This document shows positions 17,698 through 26,911 of a stretch of 64,000 nucleotides of DNA, piece after piece. This DNA comes from Quadrisphaera sp. INWT6 (lineage in GTDB: Bacteria > Actinomycetota > Actinomycetes > Actinomycetales > Quadrisphaeraceae), in contig NZ_VUOH01000002.1 in assembly GCF_015390235.1 (NCBI RefSeq), positions 868,001-932,000 of the forward strand, written 5' to 3'. Each line of letters opens with the position of its first letter. Position 1 is the stretch's first letter. The position numbers and the translations under genes are program-made. The notes under the pieces were generated by a model, which was given only the letters and a program-made list of their open reading frames with translations, had not been told where the DNA came from and ran no database searches.

Positions 17698-18080
17698 GGT
17701 GGCACCGGCACCGGGTCCGCGGGGGCCTCGAGGGGCGCCACCGCCTCACCGGCCACCTCGACGCGGGCGCCCAGCACGGGCACCTCCAGCGGCGCCACGA
17801 CGCGGACCCGCACCAGCCCCGCCTCGTCGGCGCGCTCGCTCCTGGCCCCCTCCCCCACCGCGGACGCCACGCGCTGCTGCACGGCGGCCGGGTCCTCGCC
17901 GCGCGCCAGGGCCCGCGCGGCGGCCCCCGCGGCCAGCTGCACCCGGACCTGGGCCGCGCCGGCCGCGGCGAGCCACCCCGCCAGCACCAGGACCACGCCG
18001 ACGACCAGCAGCCCGACGGCCAGCTCGGCCGTGACCGCGCCGCGCTCGGCGTCGCGGCGGGGTGGCCCGCACCGGGTCAC
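17694..18080 (-). CDS. TadE-family pseudopilin
   Basis: 128 aa. The N-terminus has DAERGAVTAELAVGLLVVGVVLVLAG, the TadE pattern with a Glu (TAEL) at the start of one transmembrane helix near residues 13-35. The remaining ~90 residues are extracytoplasmic and rich in Ala, Val and Glu. TadE-type proteins are minor pseudopilins of Flp/Tad pili. The gene overlaps its neighbours by four bases on both sides (GTGA), forming DUF4244-tadE-tadE-like. Confidence 0.8.
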   Translation of the reverse strand: MTRCGPPRRDAERGAVTAELAVGLLVVGVVLVLAGWLAAAGAAQVRVQLAAGAAARALARGEDPAAVQQRVASAVGEGARSERADEAGLVRVRVVAPLEVPVLGARVEVAGEAVAPLEAPADPVPVPP

Positions 18081-18265
18081 ACGAGGCTCAGGGCGCGCTG
18101 CACGAGGTCGAGGAGCATCTGGCGCACCTCGCCGCTGGAGAGGACCGCGAGCAGCAGCGCGGCGAACCCGCACGCCGCGAGCGTCGCGATGGCGTACTCC
18201 GCGGTGGCCATCCCCGCGTCGGCGGGGGCGTCGTGGGGACGGCTGGTGTCGGTGGTGGTGGTCAT
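18077..18265 (-). CDS. DUF4244 Flp-type major pilin
   Basis: A 62-aa prepilin. The motif DAGMATAEYAIATLAACGFAA has a Gly before a hydrophobic helix with Glu at +5, which is the Flp prepilin signature (cleavage after Gly, Glu5). The short length fits the DUF4244 family found beside actinobacterial tad genes (Rv3656c type). ATG 18265 has GGAGG 7 bases upstream. It is the first gene of the three-gene pilin operon and therefore likely the most abundant pilus subunit. Confidence 0.82.
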   Translation of the reverse strand: MTTTTDTSRPHDAPADAGMATAEYAIATLAACGFAALLLAVLSSGEVRQMLLDLVQRALSLV

Positions 18266-18396
18266 GGCGGGCCTCCGGTGCTCGTCGGTCGTGTCCTGGC
18301 GCCGGCCGGGGGCCCCGGCCGGCGGCCGCGGTGGGGTCCACCGGGCCTGCGTCCACCGTGGCGGCGCCGAGCGGTCCCGGGCGGTGGAGCGCGGCC

Positions 18397-18439
18397 CCTG
18401 TGGACGGCGGGCGCGAGCACGCCCCCTGTGGGCGCAGCG
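18397..18439 (-). promoter_or_regulatory. Tad-operon shared element, copy 1
   Basis: CCTGTGGACGG (18397-18407), 17 bases, then CCTGTGGGCGCAGCG (18425-18439). The same two blocks recur 18 bases apart at 22078-22121. On the coding strand both copies carry two CCACAGG boxes in the same orientation. This copy lies about 130 bp upstream of the DUF4244 pilin start, in the otherwise empty 181-bp gap. Confidence 0.6.
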
Positions 18440-18446
18440 ACGGCGG

Positions 18447-19037
18447 TCAGCCCGCCAGCAGGTCGCGGCCGAGGGAGATCAGCACGGGCACCACGGCGAG
18501 CGCGGCGAAGGCCGGCAGGGTGCACAGGCCCAGCGGGGCGACCACCCGCACGCCCAGACGCGCCGCGGCCAGCGCGGCGGCGCGCCGACGGCGCCGACGC
18601 AGCTCGTCGGCCGCGGAGCGCAGCAGCACCGCGACGGGCGCTCCCGTCTGCTCCGCCAGCTCGAGGCACCGCGCCAGCGGGCCCCGCAGCGACGCGACGG
18701 CGTGCTCGGCGCCGCGGTCCAGGTGCCCCCGGCCGCCCGGGGGCGCCGGGAGCCCCGGAGCAGCCGCGCCCAGCCCGGCCAGGTGCTCGGCGACGGGCGA
18801 CCCGGCCTCGCGCAGCACCCGGGCCACCGCGTCGACCGCCGCGGGCGGCGGGGCCCCCGCCTCCACGACGGCGGCCACCAGGTCGAGCAGGAGCGCGGCG
18901 TCCGGCAGGGGCGGCCGCGCACCGCCACCACCACGAGCGGCTCGAGGGCGCGCCGGGCGGGGGCGCCCGGGCAGCACCAGGCGCGCCACCGCCACGAGCA
19001 GCGCCGCCACCAGCGCCGTCCCCGCGGCGGCGCTCAC
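18447..19037 (-). CDS. Tad secretion membrane protein TadC (GspF family)
   Basis: A 196-aa GspF/T2SSF-type inner-membrane protein, shorter than typical TadC. It has an N-terminal helix, an Arg/Pro-rich loop, a helical region (LPDAALLLDLVAAVVEAGAPP) that is the GspF core, CLELAEQTGAPVAVLL and two C-terminal helices ending LISLGRDLLAG. It should form the membrane platform with TadB for the TadA motor. GTG 19037 follows the tadB stop by 7 bases. The Rv3657c homologue is similarly short. Confidence 0.8.
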   Translation of the reverse strand: MSAAAGTALVAALLVAVARLVLPGRPRPARPRAARGGGGARPPLPDAALLLDLVAAVVEAGAPPPAAVDAVARVLREAGSPVAEHLAGLGAAAPGLPAPPGGRGHLDRGAEHAVASLRGPLARCLELAEQTGAPVAVLLRSAADELRRRRRRAAALAAARLGVRVVAPLGLCTLPAFAALAVVPVLISLGRDLLAG

Positions 19038-19044
19038 CGGGAGC

Positions 19045-19767
19045 TCACCGGGCGCGCTCCGCGGCACGCACGAGCAGGGCCGTCCAGACCCACCCGAGGA
19101 CGGTGGCCAGCACCCCGACCGCGGCGCACCACCTCCCGGGCACCGTGCCGAGGAGCACGCCCACGGGGTCGGCCCCGACCAGCACGCCCAGCACCACCCC
19201 GGCCAGGGGCAGGACGGCGAGCAGCCGCGCGGTGGCGCGCGGACCGGCGAGCGCGGCGTCGCGGGCGTCCTGGGCGCCGGCGTCGTCGAGGAGGGAGGTG
19301 ACCAGCCTGTCGAGGACCGCTGCCGCGGGCGCCCCGGTGGTCTCGCTGGTGCGCCAGGCGAGCGCCAGGGCGTCGAGCGCGGCGGCGGCACGGGGCGGCC
19401 GCGCGCCGGAGCGGAGCTCGGCCGCCAGGTCGTCGCCCCGGAACGCCGCGCGGGCGGCGCGGTCGAGGACCCCGCCCAGCGGCGCCGGCCCGGCCCCCGG
19501 GTCCCACCGCTGCGGCGCCCACGCGGCCACCGGCGGGGCGCCGGCGCGCAGGAGGGCCGCCACCTCGGCGGCGGCCCGCGCGACGACCACCCCGGCCGGC
19601 TCGGCGGTCTCGGCTCCCGGTCCGCTGCGCCACCGCGCGCGCAGGCGGCGGCCCGGCGCGGCGCGCCGTCCGCGCTCGCGCGCCGCGCCAGGGGTGGCCG
19701 GCCCCAGGAGCAGCCACCCCGCCAGCCCCGCCGCACAGACCGCCGCAGCGGGCAGCAGACCGCTCAC
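19045..19767 (-). CDS. Tad secretion membrane protein TadB (GspF family)
   Basis: A 240-aa GspF-type membrane protein with an N-terminal transmembrane helix (LLPAAAVCAAGLAGWLLLG), the conserved core AEVAALLRAGAPPVAAW, and WRTSETTGAPAAAVLDRLV before two C-terminal helices. It is the paired platform protein for TadC. GTG 19767 overlaps the tadA stop as GTGA. Confidence 0.82.
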   Translation of the reverse strand: MSGLLPAAAVCAAGLAGWLLLGPATPGAARERGRRAAPGRRLRARWRSGPGAETAEPAGVVVARAAAEVAALLRAGAPPVAAWAPQRWDPGAGPAPLGGVLDRAARAAFRGDDLAAELRSGARPPRAAAALDALALAWRTSETTGAPAAAVLDRLVTSLLDDAGAQDARDAALAGPRATARLLAVLPLAGVVLGVLVGADPVGVLLGTVPGRWCAAVGVLATVLGWVWTALLVRAAERAR

Positions 19768-20807
19768 GGCGCCGCCGGCAGCGGTGCGGCCGGGTCCTGC
19801 AGCAGCGCGGCCAGCCGCTCCCACCCGGGACCGCGGGTGCCGGGGTGGTGCGGGGAGGGGCCGGCGACCAGCGCCGGGACCACCGCGAGCGCCCCGCCGG
19901 CGCTGCTGCGCCCGACGACGCCCACCTCGACCACGCGGCGCAGGGCGCCCTCGCGGCGCAGGTGCACGACCACCTGGAGACCCGCCTCCGCCTGGGCCGC
20001 CAGGGCGGCCGGGCCGAGTCCCCCCAGGGCTCCGAGCGCCGCCAGGCGGGCGGGGACGGCGGACGCGGCGTTGGCGTGCACGGTGCAGCAGCCGCCCTCG
20101 TGGCCGGTGTTGAGGGCCAGCAGGAGGTCGGCGACCTCCGCGCCGCGCACCTCGCCCACGACCAGCCGGTCGGGACGCATCCGGAGCGCCTGGCGCACGA
20201 GCTCGCGCTGGCCCACGGCGCCGGCGCCCTCGACGTTGCCGTGCCGCGCCTGGAGCCGCACCACGTGGGGGTGGGCGGGCGCCAGCTCGCCGGCGTCCTC
20301 GACGAGGACGATCCGCTCGCGAGGGTCCGCGAGGCCGAGCAGCGCGGCGAGCAGGGTCGTCTTGCCGCTGCCCGTGCCGCCCGAGACGAGCAGCGACAGC
20401 CGGCGCCGCACGACCGCCACCAGCACCGGCCCCCAGCCCGGGGGCACGGACCCGCCCGCCTCGAGCTCGGACAGCCGCAGCGGCGCCCGGCTGGGGACCC
20501 GCAGCGACAGCAGGGTGCCGCTGCCGGAGATCGGGGGCAGCACGGCGTGCAGGCGGGTGCCGTCGGCGAGGACGGCGTCGACGCAGGGGCTGGCGTCGTC
20601 CAGGCGGCGGCCGGCGGTGGCGGCGAGCCGCACCGCGAGCGCCCGCAGGCCGTCCTCCGCCCCGACGTCGAGGTCGACGCGCTCGAGGCCGTCGCCGCGG
20701 TCGACCCACACCGAGCCGGGTCCGTTGACCACGACGTCGGTGGTGCCGGGGACGTCGAGCAGCTGCTGGAGCGGGCCGGCGGCGCCGGGTGCGGTGGCCG
20801 GGCTCAT
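19764..20807 (-). CDS. Tad/CpaF-type pilus assembly ATPase TadA
   Basis: A 347-aa secretion ATPase that powers Flp pilus assembly. It shows DVVVNGPGSVWVDRG near the N-terminus, Walker A SGGTGSGKTT (about residues 150-159), the Asp box VLVEDAGEL, Walker B RPDRLVVGEVRG and the His box CTVHANAASAVPARL. ATG 20807 overlaps the cpaE-like stop as ATGA. It is shorter at the N-terminus than proteobacterial CpaF, as usual for the actinobacterial helicase/secretion-neighbourhood form. Confidence 0.92.
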   Translation of the reverse strand: MSPATAPGAAGPLQQLLDVPGTTDVVVNGPGSVWVDRGDGLERVDLDVGAEDGLRALAVRLAATAGRRLDDASPCVDAVLADGTRLHAVLPPISGSGTLLSLRVPSRAPLRLSELEAGGSVPPGWGPVLVAVVRRRLSLLVSGGTGSGKTTLLAALLGLADPRERIVLVEDAGELAPAHPHVVRLQARHGNVEGAGAVGQRELVRQALRMRPDRLVVGEVRGAEVADLLLALNTGHEGGCCTVHANAASAVPARLAALGALGGLGPAALAAQAEAGLQVVVHLRREGALRRVVEVGVVGRSSAGGALAVVPALVAGPSPHHPGTRGPGWERLAALLQDPAAPLPAAP

Positions 20808-22027
20808 GCGCGCCTGCGCCGACCGCGGCCGCTGCGGGGACCCGTGGCGGCGACGGCCCCCGGCGCGCTGCTGACGAGGGCTGCGGCGTCGCGGGGGTCG
20901 AGGGCGTCGACGGCCCGCAGCACGGAGCGCGCGCACCGGGCGAGGGCGCCCCGCGGCCGGGGCAGCGGCTCCCCGCGGCCGAGGGCCGCGCGCACGTCAG
21001 CGCCGTGGCCGAGGTGGTCGAGCAGCGGCAGGGCGAGCGCGTCGGCGACGTCGTCGGGGGCCAGCGGAGCCCCGGGCCGGGTCGAGACGACGAGGCGCAC
21101 GTCGCCCGCGGGCCCGACCAGGCCCGGCAGCAGCGCCTGCGCCGCGGTGACCGCGCGCAGCTGGGCGGGCACGAGCACCACGAGCAGGTCCAGCTGCCAC
21201 AGCAGCGGCTCCACCGCGCGGCCCGTCCGGGGGAGGTCGACGACCACCAGGTCGCTGGCGCGCGCCGCGGCCGCCACCACGGCCTCCGCGGAGTCCGCCG
21301 GCACCGCACCGCCGGGCGGGACGGTGCCCCAGGGCTCCTCGCCCGGGCCGGCCGACCACGCGAGGACGGGCAGACCGGTGCTCGTGCGCGGGAGGCCGTC
21401 GCGCAGGGCGGCGGCGCGCAGGCGGGGGCCGGCACCGAGCAGGTCGGGCCAGCGCAGGCCCGGCTCGTCGTGGACCCCCAGCAGGAGGTCGGCGCCGCCG
21501 CCCACGGGGTCGGCGTCGACCAGGAGGGTGGTGCGCGGTGGTGCGGCGCGCGCCACCGCCGCGGCCAGCACGGACGCCCCCGCTCCGCCGCAGGCGCCCA
21601 CCACGCCGACCAGCCGGCCCTGCAGGCCGGGACCCTCGGCGGCCGCGGCGAGGGCGCTCGCCACCAGCGGGGCCTGGTCGGGCAGCTCGGCGACGGCCGC
21701 CGCCCCGGCGTCGACGGCGGCGCGCCAGAGCCGGGCCCCTCCGCCGGCGTCGTCGGTGCCGCTGGGGGCGACGAGCAGGACCCCGGACCGGCGCAGGGGC
21801 ACGCCCCGGGCGGCGGCGTCGTCGCCGAGCAGCACGGTGCCCGCGTCGCGCCACAGGCTGCCGGCCGCGGCGACGTCCTCGGCGACCCGCACCCGCACCC
21901 CCTCGGCGGCCGCCAGCCGCAGCACCTGCTCCACGACCACCGACCGGCCGGTCACGAGCAGCACCTCGTCGGCCGCGGGGGGCGAAGGCGCCCGCGCGAC
22001 CCGGTCCTCAGCAGCACCGACGTCCAC
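20804..22027 (-). CDS. CpaE/Ssd-like P-loop ATPase of the Tad locus
   Basis: A 407-aa MinD/ParA-superfamily protein. An N-terminal receiver-like half (LLVTGRSVVVEQVLRLAA) is followed by the P-loop region VGACGGAGASVLAAAVA. This lacks the usual Lys residues of the deviant Walker A, as in other actinobacterial CpaE-like proteins. DADPVGGGADLLLG and LVVVDLPRTG follow. It probably positions or regulates the pilus machinery; the M. tuberculosis homologue Rv3660c has been called septum-site determining. GTG 22027 is the best visible start but the ribosome-binding site is weak, and in-frame GTG codons exist further upstream. It is the first gene of cpaE-tadA-tadB-tadC. Confidence 0.82.
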   Translation of the reverse strand: MDVGAAEDRVARAPSPPAADEVLLVTGRSVVVEQVLRLAAAEGVRVRVAEDVAAAGSLWRDAGTVLLGDDAAARGVPLRRSGVLLVAPSGTDDAGGGARLWRAAVDAGAAAVAELPDQAPLVASALAAAAEGPGLQGRLVGVVGACGGAGASVLAAAVARAAPPRTTLLVDADPVGGGADLLLGVHDEPGLRWPDLLGAGPRLRAAALRDGLPRTSTGLPVLAWSAGPGEEPWGTVPPGGAVPADSAEAVVAAAARASDLVVVDLPRTGRAVEPLLWQLDLLVVLVPAQLRAVTAAQALLPGLVGPAGDVRLVVSTRPGAPLAPDDVADALALPLLDHLGHGADVRAALGRGEPLPRPRGALARCARSVLRAVDALDPRDAAALVSSAPGAVAATGPRSGRGRRRRA

Positions 22028-22077
22028 GGGTCCGACCCTGGTCCGGCACGGGCCGGGCGGACGGCCCGGCGGCCCCG

Positions 22078-22121
22078 CCTGTGGACGGAGGGCCCCTGCG
22101 GGCGTCCCTGTGGGCGCAGCG
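22078..22121 (-). promoter_or_regulatory. Tad-operon shared element, copy 2
   Basis: CCTGTGGACGG (22078-22088), 18 bases, then CCTGTGGGCGCAGCG (22107-22121). The two blocks match copy 1 at 18397-18439 base for base; only the spacer differs. It lies about 50 bp upstream of the cpaE-like start, which places it at the promoter of the motor operon. Confidence 0.6.
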
Positions 22122-22169
22122 GTGCCCACGCCCCCCGGCGAGCGAACACGACCACCTCAGGACCCCGTC

Positions 22170-22209
22170 TTGACCTCCTCTTGACGGACGCGCCGCAGCG
22201 GGCTGCACT
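22170..22209 (+). promoter_or_regulatory. Candidate promoter of the acetate operon
   Basis: TTGACC (22170-22175) and TTGACG (22181-22186) lie 11 bp apart. TTGACG followed by 17 bases and TGCACT (22204-22209) gives a sigma-70-like arrangement, with a leader of about 40 nt before DUF485. The repeated CTTGAC also occurs before mscR (54386-54403). Confidence 0.45.
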
Positions 22210-22256
22210 GTGGGCCGGTCGGTGCGACGAGGCGCCGACCGGCTCCAGGAGGTTCC

Positions 22257-22607
22257 ATGACCGCCGACCACCGCCCGCCCGAGGGGGCCCAGCGCCCGCC
22301 GGGGTTCGACGAGGTGCGCGACAGCGCGGAGTTCGCGGCGCTGCGCCGCTCCTTCCGCCGCGTCGTCTTCCCGACCACCGCCGGGTTCCTCGCCTGGTAC
22401 GCCCTCTACGTGCTCCTGGCCGCCTACGCGCCGGAGCTCATGGGCACCCGCCTCGGCGGCAGTACGATCACCGTCGGGCTGCTGCTGGGCCTCGGGCAGT
22501 TCGTGACCACGTTCGCCATCACCATGGCCTACCGGCGCTGGGCCGACCGCCGCTTCGACGCCCGGGCCGAGGCCCTGCGCGCGCAGATCACCGGCGGTGC
22601 GCGGTGA
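22257..22607 (+). CDS. DUF485 membrane protein, acetate symporter accessory
   Basis: A 116-aa protein with two transmembrane helices (about residues 40-62 and 74-95) separated by a short loop, and the DUF485 pattern F..LRRSFRRVVFP...WYALYVLLAAYAPELM. Genes of this family almost always precede actP. ATG 22257 has AGGAGG 5-6 bases upstream. Its stop overlaps the actP start (GTGA), so the two are translationally coupled. Its exact role in the transporter is not known. Confidence 0.9.
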   Translation: MTADHRPPEGAQRPPGFDEVRDSAEFAALRRSFRRVVFPTTAGFLAWYALYVLLAAYAPELMGTRLGGSTITVGLLLGLGQFVTTFAITMAYRRWADRRFDARAEALRAQITGGAR

Positions 22608-24235
22608 ACCTCGGCAACCCCCTGGTCAACATCGGCATCTTCGGCGCCTTCGTGGCGGTGACCATGGTCATCGTCCTGAGGGCGTCCCGGAACAACAAGA
22701 CCGCCGCCGACTACTACGCCGCCGGCCGCTCGTTCTCGGGCCCGCAGAACGGCACCGCCATCGCCGGCGACTACCTCTCGGCGGCCAGCTTCCTGGGCAT
22801 CGCGGGCGCCATCGCCATCTACGGCTACGACGGCTTCCTCTACTCGATCGGCTTCCTGGTGGCCTGGCTCGTGGCGCTGCTGCTCGTGGCCGAGCTGCTG
22901 CGCAACACCGGCAAGTTCACGATGGCCGACGTCCTCAGCTTCCGGCTGCGCCAGCGGCCCGTGCGCATGGCCGCGGCCCTGGCGACCCTGGCCGTCTGCT
23001 TCTTCTACCTGCTGGCGCAGATGGCCGGCGCGGGCGGCCTGGTGGCGCTGCTGCTGGGCATCACCGCGCCCGCCGGGCAGTACGTCGTCGTCGCCGTCGT
23101 CGGCGTCCTCATGATCGTGTACGTGCTGGTCGGTGGCATGAAGGGCACCACCTGGGTGCAGATCGTCAAGGCCGTGCTGCTCATCGCCGGCGCCGCCGCC
23201 ATGACGGTGTGGGTGCTGGCCACGTACGGCTTCAACGTCTCGAGCCTGATGCAGGCGGCGATCGACACGGCCGCCGCGCAGGGGGTGGAGGACCCGGAGG
23301 GCCTCATCGAGCCGATGAACCAGTACGGCGCGACGGCGCTGACCAAGCTCAACTTCCTGTCGCTGGCCCTGGCGCTGGTGCTGGGCACCGCGGGGCTGCC
23401 GCACGTGCTCATGCGCTTCTACACGGTGCCCGACGCCAAGCAGGCGCGCCGCAGCGTGGTCTGGGCGATCTGGCTGATCGGCCTCTTCTACCTGTTCACG
23501 CTGGTGCTGGGCTACGGCGCCGGGGCGCTGGTGGGGCCGGAGGCCATCCGCGCCGCCCCGGGCGGGGTCAACAGCGCGGCGCCCCTGCTCGCCTACGAGC
23601 TGGGCGGCACGCTGCTGCTGGGCTTCATCGCGGCGGTGGCCTTCGCGACGATCCTCGCCGTCGTCGCCGGCCTGGCCATCACGGCGGCCGCCTCGTTCGC
23701 GCACGACGTGTACGCCAGCGTGGTCAAGGACGGGAAGCCCGACCCGGGCGCGGAGGTGAGGATCGCCCGCCGCACGGTCGTCGTCATCGGTGCCGTGGCG
23801 ATCCTCGGCGGCATGTTCGCCGTCGGGCAGAACGTGGCGTTCCTCGTGGCCCTGGCGTTCGCCGTGGCCGCGAGCGCCAACCTGCCGACGCTCGTGTACT
23901 CGCTGTTCTGGCGGCGGTTCACCACCCGCGGGGCGCTGTGGTCGATCTACGGCGGACTGGGCAGCTGCCTGCTGCTCATCGCCTTCTCACCGGTGGTGTC
24001 GGGCAAGGTCGACCCGGTGACCGGAGCGAGCCTGTCGCTGGTCAAGGACACCGGCGTCGACTTCGCGCTCTTCCCGCTGGAGAACCCCGGCATCGTGTCG
24101 ATCCCCCTGGCCTTCCTGCTCGGGTGGGTCGGGACGATGACGAGCCGGCCGGAGCCCGACCACGAGGCGAAGGCCGACGAGATGGAGGTGCGCGCGCTGA
24201 CCGGCGCGGGCGCCGAGGGTGCCGTCGACCACTGA
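22604..24235 (+). CDS. actP: Cation/acetate symporter ActP (SSS family)
   Basis: A 543-aa sodium:solute symporter with about 13 helices. Signature segments include ADYYAAGRSFSGPQNGTAIAGDYLSAASFLG, LVGGMKGTTWVQIVKAVLL and GLPHVLMRFYTVPD. It imports acetate or other short monocarboxylates with a cation. The start GTG 22604 overlaps DUF485. The acs gene lies 98 bp downstream beyond a strong hairpin, so uptake and activation are linked but may be expressed at different levels. Confidence 0.92.
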   Translation: MNLGNPLVNIGIFGAFVAVTMVIVLRASRNNKTAADYYAAGRSFSGPQNGTAIAGDYLSAASFLGIAGAIAIYGYDGFLYSIGFLVAWLVALLLVAELLRNTGKFTMADVLSFRLRQRPVRMAAALATLAVCFFYLLAQMAGAGGLVALLLGITAPAGQYVVVAVVGVLMIVYVLVGGMKGTTWVQIVKAVLLIAGAAAMTVWVLATYGFNVSSLMQAAIDTAAAQGVEDPEGLIEPMNQYGATALTKLNFLSLALALVLGTAGLPHVLMRFYTVPDAKQARRSVVWAIWLIGLFYLFTLVLGYGAGALVGPEAIRAAPGGVNSAAPLLAYELGGTLLLGFIAAVAFATILAVVAGLAITAAASFAHDVYASVVKDGKPDPGAEVRIARRTVVVIGAVAILGGMFAVGQNVAFLVALAFAVAASANLPTLVYSLFWRRFTTRGALWSIYGGLGSCLLLIAFSPVVSGKVDPVTGASLSLVKDTGVDFALFPLENPGIVSIPLAFLLGWVGTMTSRPEPDHEAKADEMEVRALTGAGAEGAVDH

Positions 24236-24247
24236 CGCCCCCTGTGC

Positions 24248-24292
24248 CAGGGTCGGTCGCGGACGACGCGGCCGTCGTCCCGGCCGACCCTG
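24248..24292 (+). terminator. Intercistronic hairpin between actP and acs
   Basis: Left arm CAGGGTCGG..GGACGACG (24248-24268) pairs with right arm CGTCGTCC..CCGACCCTG (24273-24292): two blocks of 8-9 bp with a small internal mismatch and a 4-base loop. There is no T tract. It may attenuate read-through from actP into acs or stabilise the upstream mRNA. Confidence 0.5.
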
Positions 24293-24333
24293 CCGCCTGC
24301 AGAGCACCGCGCGTGCACGACCCGGAGGACGCG

Positions 24334-26325
<1,992 letters not shown>

Positions 26326-26374
26326 CCGGCCACCGCCCGGGGGGCGGGGGCCGCAGGGTCCCCGTCCACCGGGT

Positions 26375-26409
26375 GGGGGCCTCCACCGCGCGTGAGGGCC
26401 GAGGCCCCC
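26375..26409 (+). terminator. Hairpin terminator after acs
   Basis: GGGGGCCTC (26375-26383) and GAGGCCCCC (26401-26409) form a perfect 9-bp stem with a 17-base loop, with no T tract. TACGCT follows at 26411-26416 and could be the -10 of the next gene. Confidence 0.5.
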
Positions 26410-26479
26410 CTACGCTCGCCGAGCAGAGTGCGCGGCCGGACAGGTCCCGCCGCGGACCCGACGACCAGGAGGAACACCG

Positions 26480-26878
26480 GTGAGCCACACCACGGGCACC
26501 ACGGGCAGCGAGCGCACCATCGGCCAGCTCGTCGCCGACGCCAGTCGCGACCTGTCGGCGCTCGTGCGCGCCGAGATCGCGCTCGCCAAGTCGGAGATCA
26601 CCGCCGAGGTGAAGCAGGGCGCCATCGGCGCCGGCCTCTTCGTCGGCGCCGCCGTCTTCGGCGGCATCGGCGGCCTCTTCGTGCTGCTGGCGATCGCCTG
26701 GCTGCTCTCGCTCTGGCTGCCCACCTGGGCGGGCTTCCTCATCGTGGCCGTCGTGCTGCTCGTCATCGCCGGGGCGCTGGCGCTCGTCGGCAAGGGCCGG
26801 ATCAGCAAGGTCGGCAAGCCCGAGCGCACCATCTCGACGTCCAAGCAGTCGATCGAGGCGCTGAAGGGCCACCACTGA
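26480..26878 (+). CDS. Phage holin-superfamily III (Holin-X) membrane protein
   Basis: A 132-aa protein. The N-terminal amphipathic helix is typical of Holin_X/DUF1469 proteins (TIGQLVADASRDLSALVRAEIALAKSEITAEV). Two transmembrane helices follow (about 55-78 and 84-104) and then a basic C-terminus. Despite the name, such genes are core actinobacterial membrane genes and no phage genes are nearby. GTG 26480 has AGGAGG about 9 bases upstream. A possible -10 (TACGCT) sits at 26411. The function is unknown. Confidence 0.85.
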   Translation: MSHTTGTTGSERTIGQLVADASRDLSALVRAEIALAKSEITAEVKQGAIGAGLFVGAAVFGGIGGLFVLLAIAWLLSLWLPTWAGFLIVAVVLLVIAGALALVGKGRISKVGKPERTISTSKQSIEALKGHH

Positions 26879-26911
26879 CCGCACCCCCCGGGGTGCCCGG
26901 GTGACGGCGCG

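Noticed and set aside
26480..26878. Prophage remnant because of the holin-family name
   Set aside because: No endolysin, integrase or structural genes are near, and the family is a normal actinobacterial membrane protein.
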